A stretch of 49,098 bases of DNA from Calditrichota bacterium (GCA_020051775.1 JAGVQJ010000111.1:1-49098), one strand, 5' to 3'. Shown: positions 1 to 7,882, numbered from the stretch's first letter. Program-made: numbers and translations. The notes: a model not told the origin generated them from the sequence alone.

Positions 1-664
1 GAATGGCCTTGAGCAGTTCACCTTCCCTGAAATCCGGCCAGAGGACGTCGGTGACGTATATTTCCGTATAGGCCAGTTGCCAGAGCAGAAAGTTTGACAA
101 TCTTAATTCGCCCGAAGTGCGAATGAGTAGATCCGGATCGGGAATATTGGCGGTGTACAGGTGTCGAGAAAACTCTTCTTCGGTGATGTTTTTGGAACCG
201 GATTCGATAAGCATGCGCACAGCGTCCAGGATCTCCTGCCGGCCGCCGTAGGATAACGCCAAGTTCAATATCAATCCGGTGTTATTTTTGAGACTCTCGA
301 TTCCGTTAAGGATGCCTCGTCGGGGATCTTGGGGCAGATCTTCGATCCTGCCGATGACCATCAACCTGACGTTGTTCTTGTTCAGATCTTTAACTTCGCG
401 GTTGATGGTCACCAACAGGAGGCGCATTAAGGCTGACACCTCGTGGCGGGGTCGGCGCCAGTTCTCCGATGAGAATGTGTACAGTGTCAATACTTTGACG
501 CCCAGTTCACCGCAAACACGGACAATCTCGCGCACGGAGTTTATCCCTTCGCGATGGCCGGCAATGCGCGGCAGGTTGCGCTGCTTGGCCCAGCGTCCAT
601 TGCCATCCATGATGATGGCGATATGCTGCGGGATCTTCTTGAGATCTATCGGGCTGGGCACCAT
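1..664 (-). CDS. uppS: Isoprenyl (undecaprenyl diphosphate) synthase, C-terminus cut by window edge
   Basis: Cis-prenyltransferase that condenses isopentenyl diphosphate onto farnesyl diphosphate to make the undecaprenyl carrier lipid for cell-wall and LPS synthesis. The N-terminus carries the family signature IIMDGNGRWA (catalytic Asp about residue 20) followed by AGHREG. Later come TLYTFSSENW, the IRTSGELRLSNFLLWQ region and the TDVLWPDF motif near the window edge. About 221 residues are visible of a usual 240-260. The ATG at 664 is the only plausible start, because an in-frame TAG lies three codons upstream. It has no good ribosome-binding site, while an out-of-frame ATG at 693 does. Downstream genes lie outside the window; uppS is often followed by cdsA and dxr. 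Confidence 0.95.
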   Translation of the reverse strand, partial: MVPSPIDLKKIPQHIAIIMDGNGRWAKQRNLPRIAGHREGINSVREIVRVCGELGVKVLTLYTFSSENWRRPRHEVSALMRLLLVTINREVKDLNKNNVRLMVIGRIEDLPQDPRRGILNGIESLKNNTGLILNLALSYGGRQEILDAVRMLIESGSKNITEEEFSRHLYTANIPDPDLLIRTSGELRLSNFLLWQLAYTEIYVTDVLWPDFREGELLKAI

Positions 665-693
665 AGCGTTCTATTTCTGAACCTTGAGGTCAT
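646..693 (-). other. Possible 15-codon upstream reading frame overlapping the uppS start
   Basis: On the minus strand a purine-rich Shine-Dalgarno stretch (GGGAGGGGTGGGAG) lies directly before an ATG at 693. That ATG opens a 15-codon frame (MTSRFRNRTLWCPAR) which stops at 646-648, 16 bases inside uppS. The uppS ATG itself lacks such a site. This could be a translational-coupling leader, or a sign that the real uppS start is reached by a frame correction. No homology is claimed. Confidence 0.25.
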
Positions 694-849
694 CTCCCAC
701 CCCTCCCTTTTATCAAGCTACGAGGTGTGTTATACGAGGTGTGAGTCTGACTTGCACTATGCTATTCTGGTGTAAGTATCCGCATATACTATATTTGTAG
801 CGTACGAGCACTGTGCTCGTCTTGTGTTGGTATAGTATTTTTCGACTAT
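665..849. other. 185-bp intergenic region with palindrome and short direct repeat
   Basis: The region separates the TPR lipoprotein gene from uppS. It holds a perfect 17-base odd palindrome at 804-820 (arms ACGAGCAC and GTGCTCGT around a central T) and an 11-base direct repeat TACGAGGTGTG at 719-729 and 733-743. The palindrome has no T-run on either side, so it does not look like an intrinsic terminator. An operator or a simple hairpin are both possible. I could not identify a convincing sigma-70 promoter for uppS here. Confidence 0.4.
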
Positions 850-2385
850 TTACTTTGAGCCTCTGGCCTTGATCTTACTGAAAATATCGGCTTCAAGGGT
901 TCCATTTGAGTCGCAGACATACCAATTTTTAGTCTCGGTTTCCCATCCCTCGATATGGCTGTTTATAGTTACCCTGGTGCTATCAGGGGTCAGTTTTGTG
1001 ACCTGGATATTGAGCGAGTAACGGCCAGATACCCACGACCCAAGAAGATTTGATGGATGGTAGGCATAGTCTTTTACGTCGCCTTTGAAAGAAACGAAGT
1101 CTGTGCCAATTAAACCGCTTTCCTTCTCGACGACTTTGATGGGTAGTTGATTTTCTGCTAGAGTACTCACAAGGGCTGACCAAGTCTGATCATAGTTTGC
1201 AGAAATGACATCGGACTTTTTAACAACCTTCGGGGATAGAGATTTTTTGCCGTCGTCCACCCAGCCTTTAGCTTCGGTCTTCATCGCTTTGATTTCAGTT
1301 TTCTGGGCGGCCGTCACATTCTTCCTCTCTTCCATGGCGATGGCCCGATTCTCCAGGATACTGCCGATCTGGATTTGCAACGATCCCATAGCCAACCAGA
1401 TTTTATCACTGGAGGGATCAAGCTCCAGGTATTTCTTGTATCCTTCCACCGCACTTCGATAGTAAGTCATGGCATTGGCGCTGTCCTTTTCGGACTTGAT
1501 GATAAAAATAGCGGTGGAGCTCAAGATCGCGTCCTTGTCCTGCGGGTTCAACTCAAATGCCTGCTGAAATTCACGCTGAGCGCTATCAAAGTTCTCCAGG
1601 GTTTGATAAAGGACGCCCAGGTTATAATGCAAATCCGCATCATTGGGGCGGTTGGCGATTTCCTTATTATAGTAATCTAAGGCGTTTTGCTGCAGCGCCT
1701 TCTTTTTCTGGGGATCATTTTCGCGCTTGGCCATTTCACTGAAACTGTTCGCTAGATTGCTGACGGCTTCTTTGTTGGAAGGGTCTCTACTCAAAATATC
1801 CTGAGCCACCTCTCGAGCCTTATCAAATTGTTCCGTGGCATAATACATTTTCATCAACCAACCACGATCTTCCATCGCCTCGGCTTTAGGATCAAGCGCA
1901 ACCACCTTGTTCAATGCGTCTATGGCTTCCGTGTATTTTTTACCGTTGATATAGGCCTTGGAGAGAAGCGACCACCCGGAGCGATCTTCGGGTTTAACGG
2001 TCACAGCCATTTGCAATGTTTTGCCCGCCTCTTCATGTTGCTGTTTGTTGAATTGTTCTACAGCCTGATTGTAAAGATCTTTGAATACTTTCCCTTTAGT
2101 AGTTTCGATTTCCGCCTTGTGCTTCGGTGATAACGCTAAAGAGGTATTGAACTCATTGAGCATTTCCGGATAGTTCTTCTGCTGGGCATAGATGTCGCCC
2201 AATAAATAATGCGCTTGAGCGTCGTTGGGATTCTCGTCCAAACCCATCAGCAGTTGTTCCTTGGCTTTGTCCAAGTCATTCTGCTGCAGATATACCTTCG
2301 CGGAGGTGACATAGACGCTGTTGCATCCGGTCAATGTCAACCCAACAATCAGGGTGACGGTCAGGATGGTTAGGGCAGTTTTCAT
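850..2385 (-). CDS. Lipoprotein with TPR repeats and C-terminal BamC/NlpB-like domain
   Basis: The N-terminus is a lipoprotein signal peptide with lipobox LTGC (Cys21), followed by Asn, so outer-membrane or periplasmic-face anchoring is likely. Residues about 25-340 form repeated TPR helices (for example NDAQAHYLLGDIYAQQKNYPEM and NDADLHYNLGVLYQ). The last 120 residues are not TPR. They begin YDQTWSALVSTLAENQLPIK, continue KESGLIGTDFV, and contain TRVTINSHIEGWE, a pattern resembling BamC/NlpB-type domains (YDqaWdaL...VeskDkesGlI). The combination suggests an envelope-assembly accessory protein, but the function is inferred. It lies 41 bp downstream of mtnA and shares its transcription unit. 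The 511-residue length has no standard reference because I do not recognise the whole architecture. Confidence 0.8.
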   Translation of the reverse strand: MKTALTILTVTLIVGLTLTGCNSVYVTSAKVYLQQNDLDKAKEQLLMGLDENPNDAQAHYLLGDIYAQQKNYPEMLNEFNTSLALSPKHKAEIETTKGKVFKDLYNQAVEQFNKQQHEEAGKTLQMAVTVKPEDRSGWSLLSKAYINGKKYTEAIDALNKVVALDPKAEAMEDRGWLMKMYYATEQFDKAREVAQDILSRDPSNKEAVSNLANSFSEMAKRENDPQKKKALQQNALDYYNKEIANRPNDADLHYNLGVLYQTLENFDSAQREFQQAFELNPQDKDAILSSTAIFIIKSEKDSANAMTYYRSAVEGYKKYLELDPSSDKIWLAMGSLQIQIGSILENRAIAMEERKNVTAAQKTEIKAMKTEAKGWVDDGKKSLSPKVVKKSDVISANYDQTWSALVSTLAENQLPIKVVEKESGLIGTDFVSFKGDVKDYAYHPSNLLGSWVSGRYSLNIQVTKLTPDSTRVTINSHIEGWETETKNWYVCDSNGTLEADIFSKIKARGSK

Positions 2386-2426
2386 AGTTTTCTCACTGAC
2401 AAATTTGCGGGTCTTATTATGGTGGA

Positions 2427-3464
2427 TTATTTCAAATTGGCGATATCATGAAAATTATATGGCGGACGATGAATCCCCTTTTCGGTGATAATCGCCGCAA
2501 TCAGCTCGTGCGGAGTTACGTCAAATGCCGGATTGAAGGTGTTCACACCTGGCGGCGCGGTGCGTACATTCCCGAATCCAGCCACCTCCTCGCCGGATCG
2601 TTCCTCAATGGGGATCGAATCGCCAGAAGTCAGGGAATGGTCAACCGTAGAGGTTGGAGCGGCTACATAAAAAGGTATGCCGTGATGTTTCGCCAGCAAG
2701 GCCACCGTATAAGTTCCTATCTTGTTGGCGGCGTCGCCGTTGGCGGCGATGCGGTCGGCTCCGACAATGACGGCATCTACCCAACCCTTGCGCATGACCA
2801 CCGCGGCCATGTTGTCACAAATTAAGGTGACGTCAATGCCGTTGGCCTGCAACTCGAAGGCGGTCAGCCGCGCTCCTTGAAGCAGGGGGCGGGTTTCATC
2901 AGAAAATACCTTTATCTTCTTACCCTGTTCAGCGGCTACATAAACGGGCGCCAAAGCCGTGCCCATGCCGCCGGTAGCCAAGGATCCGGCATTGCAATGC
3001 GTTAAAATGCTCATCCCATCGCGGAGCAATCCGGCCCCATGCTCGCCTATAGCCCGGCACATGGCTTCGTCTTCGGCGTGGAGAGCCAGTGCTTCTCGCA
3101 GCAGCGCGGTGCGTGCCGATTCCACATCGTTCTGCTTATCAAGCACCCGTCCCATGCGATCAATAGCCCAAGCCAGATTTACAGCCGTCGGCCTTACAGC
3201 CCGAAGCTGAGCCATAATGCTCCGCAAATCAAGCCTGAACGATCCGATCTCCTTATGTTTCAAAGAGTTGGCTCCAATGACAACTCCATAAGCTCCAGCC
3301 ACCCCAATAGCTGGCGCGCCTCGTACCGCCAATCTGAGAATGGCATCGCACATGACGCGGAAATCATCGGTGACTATGTACTCGAAAGTATGGGGTAACT
3401 TGGTCTGGTCTATGAGTTTAACTTTACCCTGATCTGTAAGCCACTCGATAGTTTTAATCTTCAT
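2427..3464 (-). CDS. mtnA: S-methyl-5-thioribose-1-phosphate isomerase
   Basis: Converts methylthioribose-1-phosphate to methylthioribulose-1-phosphate in methionine salvage; also acts on 5-deoxyribose-1-phosphate in relatives. The 345-residue length is normal. Family motifs are present: VRGAPAIGVAGAYG (residues 48-60), THCNAGSLATGG with the catalytic Cys157, DETRPLLQGARLTA, and VGADRIAANGDAANKIGTY with the catalytic Asp237. The sequence matches MtnA rather than eIF2B subunits. A good sigma-70 promoter lies 41-69 bp upstream (3505-3533). The gene just upstream is a PfkB kinase, suggesting a kinase-isomerase pair for thiopentose or deoxypentose salvage. Confidence 0.95.
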   Translation of the reverse strand: MKIKTIEWLTDQGKVKLIDQTKLPHTFEYIVTDDFRVMCDAILRLAVRGAPAIGVAGAYGVVIGANSLKHKEIGSFRLDLRSIMAQLRAVRPTAVNLAWAIDRMGRVLDKQNDVESARTALLREALALHAEDEAMCRAIGEHGAGLLRDGMSILTHCNAGSLATGGMGTALAPVYVAAEQGKKIKVFSDETRPLLQGARLTAFELQANGIDVTLICDNMAAVVMRKGWVDAVIVGADRIAANGDAANKIGTYTVALLAKHHGIPFYVAAPTSTVDHSLTSGDSIPIEERSGEEVAGFGNVRTAPPGVNTFNPAFDVTPHELIAAIITEKGIHRPPYNFHDIANLK

Positions 3465-3504
3465 GGTTTGCGTATTGATTTCAGATTGAGGAAGTAAACT
3501 TTAC

Positions 3505-3533
3505 AATTTAAGCCCTTTTCAGCGCTAAGTCAA
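3505..3533 (-). promoter_or_regulatory. Sigma-70 type promoter for mtnA
   Basis: On the minus strand, TTGACT (3528-3533) is separated by exactly 17 bases from TAAATT (3505-3510). The predicted start of transcription is about 3498, giving a leader of roughly 35 nt before the mtnA ATG at 3464. Confidence 0.7.
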
Positions 3534-3552
3534 GGGGAAATCGGGCGAAACG

Positions 3553-4452
3553 TTAAAATCCCGTGATATCTTTGAACGAGCCATAACGGGTTTCCACATC
3601 GTTCATCGTTAGAGAACGCAAGCGCTCTACCGAAAATTGTTCCACGGCGTAGGAGGCCACTACTGATCCGTATACCATGGCTTTACGCATGGTCCCAAGG
3701 CTATGATCTTTGCAGGAAGTCAGATACCCAAACAGACCGCCAGCAAAGGAATCTCCGGCCCCGGTGGGATCGTAAAGTGATTCCAAAGGATATGCAGGAA
3801 CCGCAAAAAATGAATCCCCAGAGACCATGAAAGCCCCATGTTCCCCCTTCTTTACGATAACAATCTTCGGCCCCAGTTGGCTGACGCCTTTTGCTGCCTT
3901 AATGAGATTTGTTTCGCCGGTGATTTGTCGCGCTTCTTGGTCGTTCAAAATGATGGCATCTACTTTGGCCATTACTTTTTTCAGATCGGGCAGAGCCGTG
4001 GAAATCCATAGATTCATGGTGTCTAGCATGACCAGGCGGGGTTTGGTCATCTGGCTTAAAACCTCCAGTTGCAACGCGGGATGGATGTTAGCCAGGAAAA
4101 GATAGGGTGTATCCCGGTAGTTGGCAGGCAACTTCGGCGAGAAAGTCTCAAACACATTGAGATCTGTAGAAAGTGTATCGCGTTGGTTCATATCCACATG
4201 ATACACGCCGGACCAGCGGAAGGTCTTTCCTTTGGCGATTTCCAGGCCATCGGTATCCACACCGCGCTTTTTTAGGAAATCAAGTTGCGTCAAAGGGAAG
4301 TCGTCTCCAACAACGGCAACTATTTTCACCGGTGTGAAAAAGCTGGCGGCGGCAGAGAAAAAGATGGCCGAGCCGCCGAGAGTGTCGTGAACTTCACCAT
4401 AGGGTGTTTTGATGGTATCCAGTGCTGCGGATCCTACAACCAGTATACTCAT
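3553..4452 (-). CDS. PfkB-family sugar/nucleoside kinase
   Basis: Ribokinase/adenosine-kinase fold protein of 299 residues. The N-terminal glycine motif is present (DTLGGSAIFFSAAASFF, about residues 23-39). The C-terminal signature DPTGAGDSFAGGLFGYL contains the anion hole and catalytic Asp. The substrate cannot be read from sequence. Because mtnA follows, methylthioribose, 5-deoxyribose or a nucleoside are reasonable candidates; this is inference, as the classical MTR kinase MtnK is a different fold. The start is secure: AGGAGG is placed 5 bases before the ATG and overlaps the region just after the argS stop codon, so translation is probably coupled to argS. Confidence 0.85.
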   Translation of the reverse strand: MSILVVGSAALDTIKTPYGEVHDTLGGSAIFFSAAASFFTPVKIVAVVGDDFPLTQLDFLKKRGVDTDGLEIAKGKTFRWSGVYHVDMNQRDTLSTDLNVFETFSPKLPANYRDTPYLFLANIHPALQLEVLSQMTKPRLVMLDTMNLWISTALPDLKKVMAKVDAIILNDQEARQITGETNLIKAAKGVSQLGPKIVIVKKGEHGAFMVSGDSFFAVPAYPLESLYDPTGAGDSFAGGLFGYLTSCKDHSLGTMRKAMVYGSVVASYAVEQFSVERLRSLTMNDVETRYGSFKDITGF

Positions 4453-4461
4453 TAAATCCTC

Positions 4462-6090
4462 CTACATCTGTTCAGGGGCAGACATGCCCAGCAAGCGCAA
4501 ACCTTCTTTCAGGGTGATTTGTACGGCTCGACATAACGCCAGGCGTGCTCGAGTCAGGGGTGCGTCATCTTCATTCAGTACACGACACTCATGATAAAAT
4601 TTATGGAATATCGTGGCTAATTCACTTAAATAAGCGTTCAGCCGGTGTGGCGCCATCTGTAATGCAGACGCCTCAACTTCATCGGGAAATAAAGATAATG
4701 CGCGCAGCAGGTCACGCTCTTCCACAGCGCCAAGTTTTTTGTAATCGCCATCTTGTATTACTTGATATGCACCAGCCTTACGGAAGATAGAGCTGATGCG
4801 CGCATGAGCATACTGCACGTAAAATACGGGGCTTTTTTCGGAGCGATCTTTAGCCGCTTCAATGTCAAAATCCAGATGCGAAGACCAACGCCGTGACAGG
4901 AAGATTTGCTTGGTGGCATCCGATCCCACTTCTTCGACCAATTCCTCCAAGGTGACGATTTCGCCTGTTCGCTTGGACATCTTAACTGGTTGACCACTGC
5001 GCAGCAAGTTGACCTGTTGAACGATTAAAACCTCTAAAAAGTCATCCGGGAATCCTAGCGCTTGCATTGCGGCCAACATGCGTTGCACATGCCCATGATG
5101 ATCCGGGCCCCAGAGGTCAATTACTTTGGCGTATCCGCGTTCAGCTTTGTCCAAATGGTAGGCAATATCCGGCAGGAAATAAGTTGGTCGTCCGTCCGAA
5201 GTGATTACCACTCTGTCTTCATCATCGCCGAACTGGCTGGTGCGGAAAAAAAGGGCGCTTTCTTTTTCGTAAATATGCCCGGCCTGTTTCAGTTTCTCAA
5301 GCGTTTCCTCGGGGCGGTTTGATTCATGCAATTCGCTCTCGTAGAACCACCGGTCGAAATGAACACCATAGGCGTCCAAAGCCGACTTCTGCTTTTCCAC
5401 GATGCGCTGAGCCGTCCATCGTCCCATCTCACGCGCTGACGCTCCTACAGGATCACCTGGGTATTTCGCAATCGCTTGGGCAGCCAGATCCTTGACGTAT
5501 CCACCGTGATAGCCACCTTCCGGGATTTCCGCTGCCAATCCCTGGATCTGTTTGATTCGAGCCTGAACTGACAATCCCAGCATTTCTATCTGCTTACCGG
5601 CGTCATTGACGTAGTATTCACTATTCGCTTCAAACCCGGTTTTCTTCCCCAGCCTGACTAACGAATCGCCCACTGCCGCGGCGCGAGCGCTGACCACATT
5701 CATAGGGCCTGTGGGATTTGCTGAAACGAACTCAAACAATCTCTTCTCGCCGGCTCCAATTTCGGATGAACCGAAGCCCTCTCCCTCGGTCAATATTTGT
5801 TGCAGTGTCACTCGGTAGGCATCCAGGGACCAGAAGAAATTCAGATATCCAGCGCCGGCAATCTCCACGCGGCCTATCAAGGGATCATCTTTGGGGAAGG
5901 CGGAGAGAATCTCATTGGCAAGCTGACGCGGGGGACGCTTGAGCGCTTTGGCTAAGGCCAAGGCTACCGTGCAGGAGCGATCACCCATCTGCGGATCAGG
6001 CGGCTGCTCCAACACAAGCGGCACTTCCGGAAACTGAAGCTTCGCCATAGCGCGGCGAAGCTGGTCTATGAGATGATGGCTGAGGTTCAC
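4462..6090 (-). CDS. argS: Arginyl-tRNA synthetase
   Basis: Class I aminoacyl-tRNA synthetase of 542 residues that charges tRNA-Arg. The N-terminal additional domain (QMGDRSCTVALALAKALKR) is followed by FVSANPTGPMNVVSARAAAVGD. Here the four residues at the HIGH position are Asn-Val-Val-Ser (131-134), not His-Val-Gly-His. The KMSK loop is intact (VKMSKRTGEIVTLEELVEEVGSD, Lys370-Lys373). SSHLDFD and the C-terminal anticodon-binding DALR-type domain follow. The start is a GTG at 6090 without an obvious ribosome-binding site, 32 bases after the rsfS stop. The gene is certain; only the catalytic motif is unusual. Confidence 0.96.
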   Translation of the reverse strand: MNLSHHLIDQLRRAMAKLQFPEVPLVLEQPPDPQMGDRSCTVALALAKALKRPPRQLANEILSAFPKDDPLIGRVEIAGAGYLNFFWSLDAYRVTLQQILTEGEGFGSSEIGAGEKRLFEFVSANPTGPMNVVSARAAAVGDSLVRLGKKTGFEANSEYYVNDAGKQIEMLGLSVQARIKQIQGLAAEIPEGGYHGGYVKDLAAQAIAKYPGDPVGASAREMGRWTAQRIVEKQKSALDAYGVHFDRWFYESELHESNRPEETLEKLKQAGHIYEKESALFFRTSQFGDDEDRVVITSDGRPTYFLPDIAYHLDKAERGYAKVIDLWGPDHHGHVQRMLAAMQALGFPDDFLEVLIVQQVNLLRSGQPVKMSKRTGEIVTLEELVEEVGSDATKQIFLSRRWSSHLDFDIEAAKDRSEKSPVFYVQYAHARISSIFRKAGAYQVIQDGDYKKLGAVEERDLLRALSLFPDEVEASALQMAPHRLNAYLSELATIFHKFYHECRVLNEDDAPLTRARLALCRAVQITLKEGLRLLGMSAPEQM

Positions 6091-6122
6091 TGGGAAAGAG
6101 TGATTAGTACACCCACGCGGGA

Positions 6123-6476
6123 TTAAGCTACGATATTCTCACTCGGCTCGAAATCAACGGGCAAGGATTTCGCTTCAGTCCAGAACGCTTCAAGGTCGTA
6201 AAATTGACGCATTGGGGGAGTGAATATATGCACAACGACGTCTATATAATCCAATAGTATCCAACTCAGGTTTTGGCGGCCTTCCACATGGTGGGGACGA
6301 ACACTTTCGTCTTTCAAACTGCCTTCGATATGATCAGAAATCCCTTTCAGGTGTTGGTCAATCTCACCGTTCATAATCACGAAGTAGTCGGTGAATTGCG
6401 TCAGTTTCGAGATGTCCAGCACTTTTATTTCCTCCGCTTTTTTCTCCCAACCCAATCGCGCGATGCGAAGAGCCAA
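6123..6476 (-). CDS. rsfS: Ribosomal silencing factor RsfS (YbeB/Iojap family)
   Basis: Binds ribosomal protein L14 and blocks subunit joining in slow growth. The sequence KKAEEIKVLDISKLTQFTDYFVIMNG and the later HHVEGRQNLSWILLDYIDVVVHIFTPPMRQFYDLEAFW are diagnostic. The start is unsettled. The TTG at 6476 gives 117 residues beginning at the first family helix. The frame is open upstream (KKGSKSAAKE) to the TAA that ends the preceding LytR_C frame region, with no ATG, GTG, CTG or ATT in between. A GGAG sequence overlaps the upstream gene's stop, so initiation near ACG/GTA (about 6500-6510) cannot be excluded. Downstream neighbour is argS. Confidence 0.92.
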   Translation of the reverse strand: MALRIARLGWEKKAEEIKVLDISKLTQFTDYFVIMNGEIDQHLKGISDHIEGSLKDESVRPHHVEGRQNLSWILLDYIDVVVHIFTPPMRQFYDLEAFWTEAKSLPVDFEPSENIVA

Positions 6477-6522
6477 TTCTTTGGCGGCGGATTTTGAGCC
6501 TTTTTTCTTTCTTACCGTAAGG

Positions 6523-7134
6523 TTACTCCGTGCTTAGGTTTAATTGAGTATGATCATATCCCAAAATCAGCGTAACGTCTGTATCCACAAGGTGTGGGTC
6601 TTCTTCGATCTTGATTTGATCCACCGTGACGCCCAAAGCATTGGCCACCCGTTTGGCAGCCAGCTCCCCAGCGGGTGTAGCTGAGCGGGCGATCACCAGC
6701 GTCTGCTTATAATCCTGAGCCTGGGCATTCCCAAATGTGAGGATATCAAAGCCTCGCTTGCGCAGTGATAGGCGGGCGCGCGTAGCCAAACCCTTGACAC
6801 CACAACCATTCAGCAGTTGAATGCTGATGTCACCCGGGAAGGGCATGTCTGCGGTAAGCGGCGGAATAAGCGATGGTTTAGGTGGCTGCGCGGGCAAAGA
6901 AGTTGAGGTCGCGGAACTGTCTGCAACAGTTTTCGGCGGCGCGGTGGTCAATTTCTCTTTCAGGGCGGCTGCGCTGCCGGTTGCTGTCTGATCGGAATTC
7001 TCTGAGAAATAGTTCAGAAACAGGTTGGCGCCGGTCAAAAGGATGAGTACGGTTAGCAATAAGATAATCAGATTGGTAGTGTTGATGCGGCGGCTTTTTG
7101 GGGATGGTCGCCGCCGACGAGGGGGTCTTCTCAT
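6523..7134 (-). CDS. LytR C-terminal (LytR_C) domain membrane protein
   Basis: 203-residue protein. A very basic N-terminus (RRPPRRRRPSPKSRR) precedes one transmembrane segment (about residues 21-43, LIILLLTVLILLTGANLFL). A Pro/Ser/Thr-rich linker follows, then a LytR_C-type domain (ISIQLLNGCGVKGLATRARLSLRKRGFDI, then TLVIARS, ending DVTLILG). The orientation is probably N-in with the domain in the periplasm. It is encoded immediately before rsfS, an order also seen in other phyla. There is no catalytic LCP (LytR-CpsA-Psr) domain, so it is not itself a glycopolymer ligase. Its precise role is unknown. Confidence 0.8.
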   Translation of the reverse strand: MRRPPRRRRPSPKSRRINTTNLIILLLTVLILLTGANLFLNYFSENSDQTATGSAAALKEKLTTAPPKTVADSSATSTSLPAQPPKPSLIPPLTADMPFPGDISIQLLNGCGVKGLATRARLSLRKRGFDILTFGNAQAQDYKQTLVIARSATPAGELAAKRVANALGVTVDQIKIEEDPHLVDTDVTLILGYDHTQLNLSTE

Positions 7135-7154
7135 ATCAAATGCCGGGGGAAGGG

Positions 7155-7188
7155 ACGAAGAAAGCGCCGCGATGTGTCGGCGCGGCGC
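7155..7188 (-). terminator. GC-rich hairpin, probable terminator or attenuator
   Basis: On the minus strand an 8-bp stem GCGCCGCG/CGCGGCGC (arms 7181-7188 and 7164-7171, 9-nt loop) is followed by TTTCTTCGT. It lies between the small secreted protein gene and the LytR_C gene. The short U-tract makes termination partial at best. Confidence 0.5.
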
Positions 7189-7245
7189 ACATTTTTAAGG
7201 TAGAAAGGTTTAGTGAGGTCTTTCCGGTTGAATCCTGCAACAAGT

Positions 7246-7785
7246 TCATTTCGACTGCGATTCCTGGTTCTCGGGATCTTGATAATTCTGAATTTGAAGC
7301 GGAGACGAATAAGGATAACCACCCCAATAAGGGTTGTATCCATAACTACCATAGGAAGGATAGTTGGCTACTTCAAAATGCAGGAACATATTCTCGGTGG
7401 GACGCCAATTCAAAGCTGCACCACCGACGAAACGAGCGCTTCTGGTGAGGCCATCCGGACCAACCGTAGAATATGGCGTATGTTGGAACCCGAGGTTCAA
7501 GGTCAACGATAAGGGATTAGAGAGCCGATAGCCGATGGTTTCCATGAATAAACCCTGCATGAGGCTGTTGTTGCCTGAAGTAGCATACGCCATGGAATAT
7601 GAAGTGTTGAAGGTCATGCGGCTGGGATTAAGAAATCCAAGGGGGTTCATTCCCAATTGCGTAACACCCCCAGAGCGAAGATAATTGTTCACACCCAAAC
7701 CCTGATCGCCGGTGCCGGCTAAGGCGCTGACAGGCACGATCAGCAGAACGATCAACTGCAAACTGATTATCTTATATTTCATCAT
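7246..7785 (-). CDS. Small secreted, probably outer-membrane associated protein of unknown function
   Basis: 179-residue protein with a clear Sec signal peptide (MMKYKIISLQLIVLLIVPVSALAG, cleavage likely after about residue 23). The mature part has alternating aromatic and small residues typical of short beta-strands (FNTSYSMAYATSG, GYRLSNPLSLTLNLGFQ, ALNWRPTENMFLHFEV). It ends in a Tyr/Gly/Pro-rich, low-complexity tail (about residues 143-165). I do not recognise a family. The start at 7785 is chosen because GAGGAG lies 6 bases upstream; a GTG at 7803 is in frame but carries that same site inside the coding sequence. It has its own promoter at 7813-7841. Confidence 0.75.
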   Translation of the reverse strand: MMKYKIISLQLIVLLIVPVSALAGTGDQGLGVNNYLRSGGVTQLGMNPLGFLNPSRMTFNTSYSMAYATSGNNSLMQGLFMETIGYRLSNPLSLTLNLGFQHTPYSTVGPDGLTRSARFVGGAALNWRPTENMFLHFEVANYPSYGSYGYNPYWGGYPYSSPLQIQNYQDPENQESQSK

Positions 7786-7812
7786 GATCAACTCCTCAAC
7801 CACACCATAGAA

Positions 7813-7841
7813 ATATTAACACAAGGTCATCCCAAAGTCAA
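7813..7841 (-). promoter_or_regulatory. Sigma-70 type promoter for the small secreted protein gene
   Basis: On the minus strand, TTGACT (7836-7841) is followed after 17 bases by TAATAT (7813-7818). Transcription would begin about 7806, leaving a short leader that carries GAGGAG before the ATG at 7785. Confidence 0.7.
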
Positions 7842-7882
7842 GGGAATTCTGCACGTTTTCAGGAAGATCGGTTCCTCATTCG

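Noticed and set aside
7135-7245. Separate gene between LytR_C and the small secreted protein
   Set aside because: Only 111 bases, occupied by a GC-rich hairpin and short frames without ribosome-binding sites.
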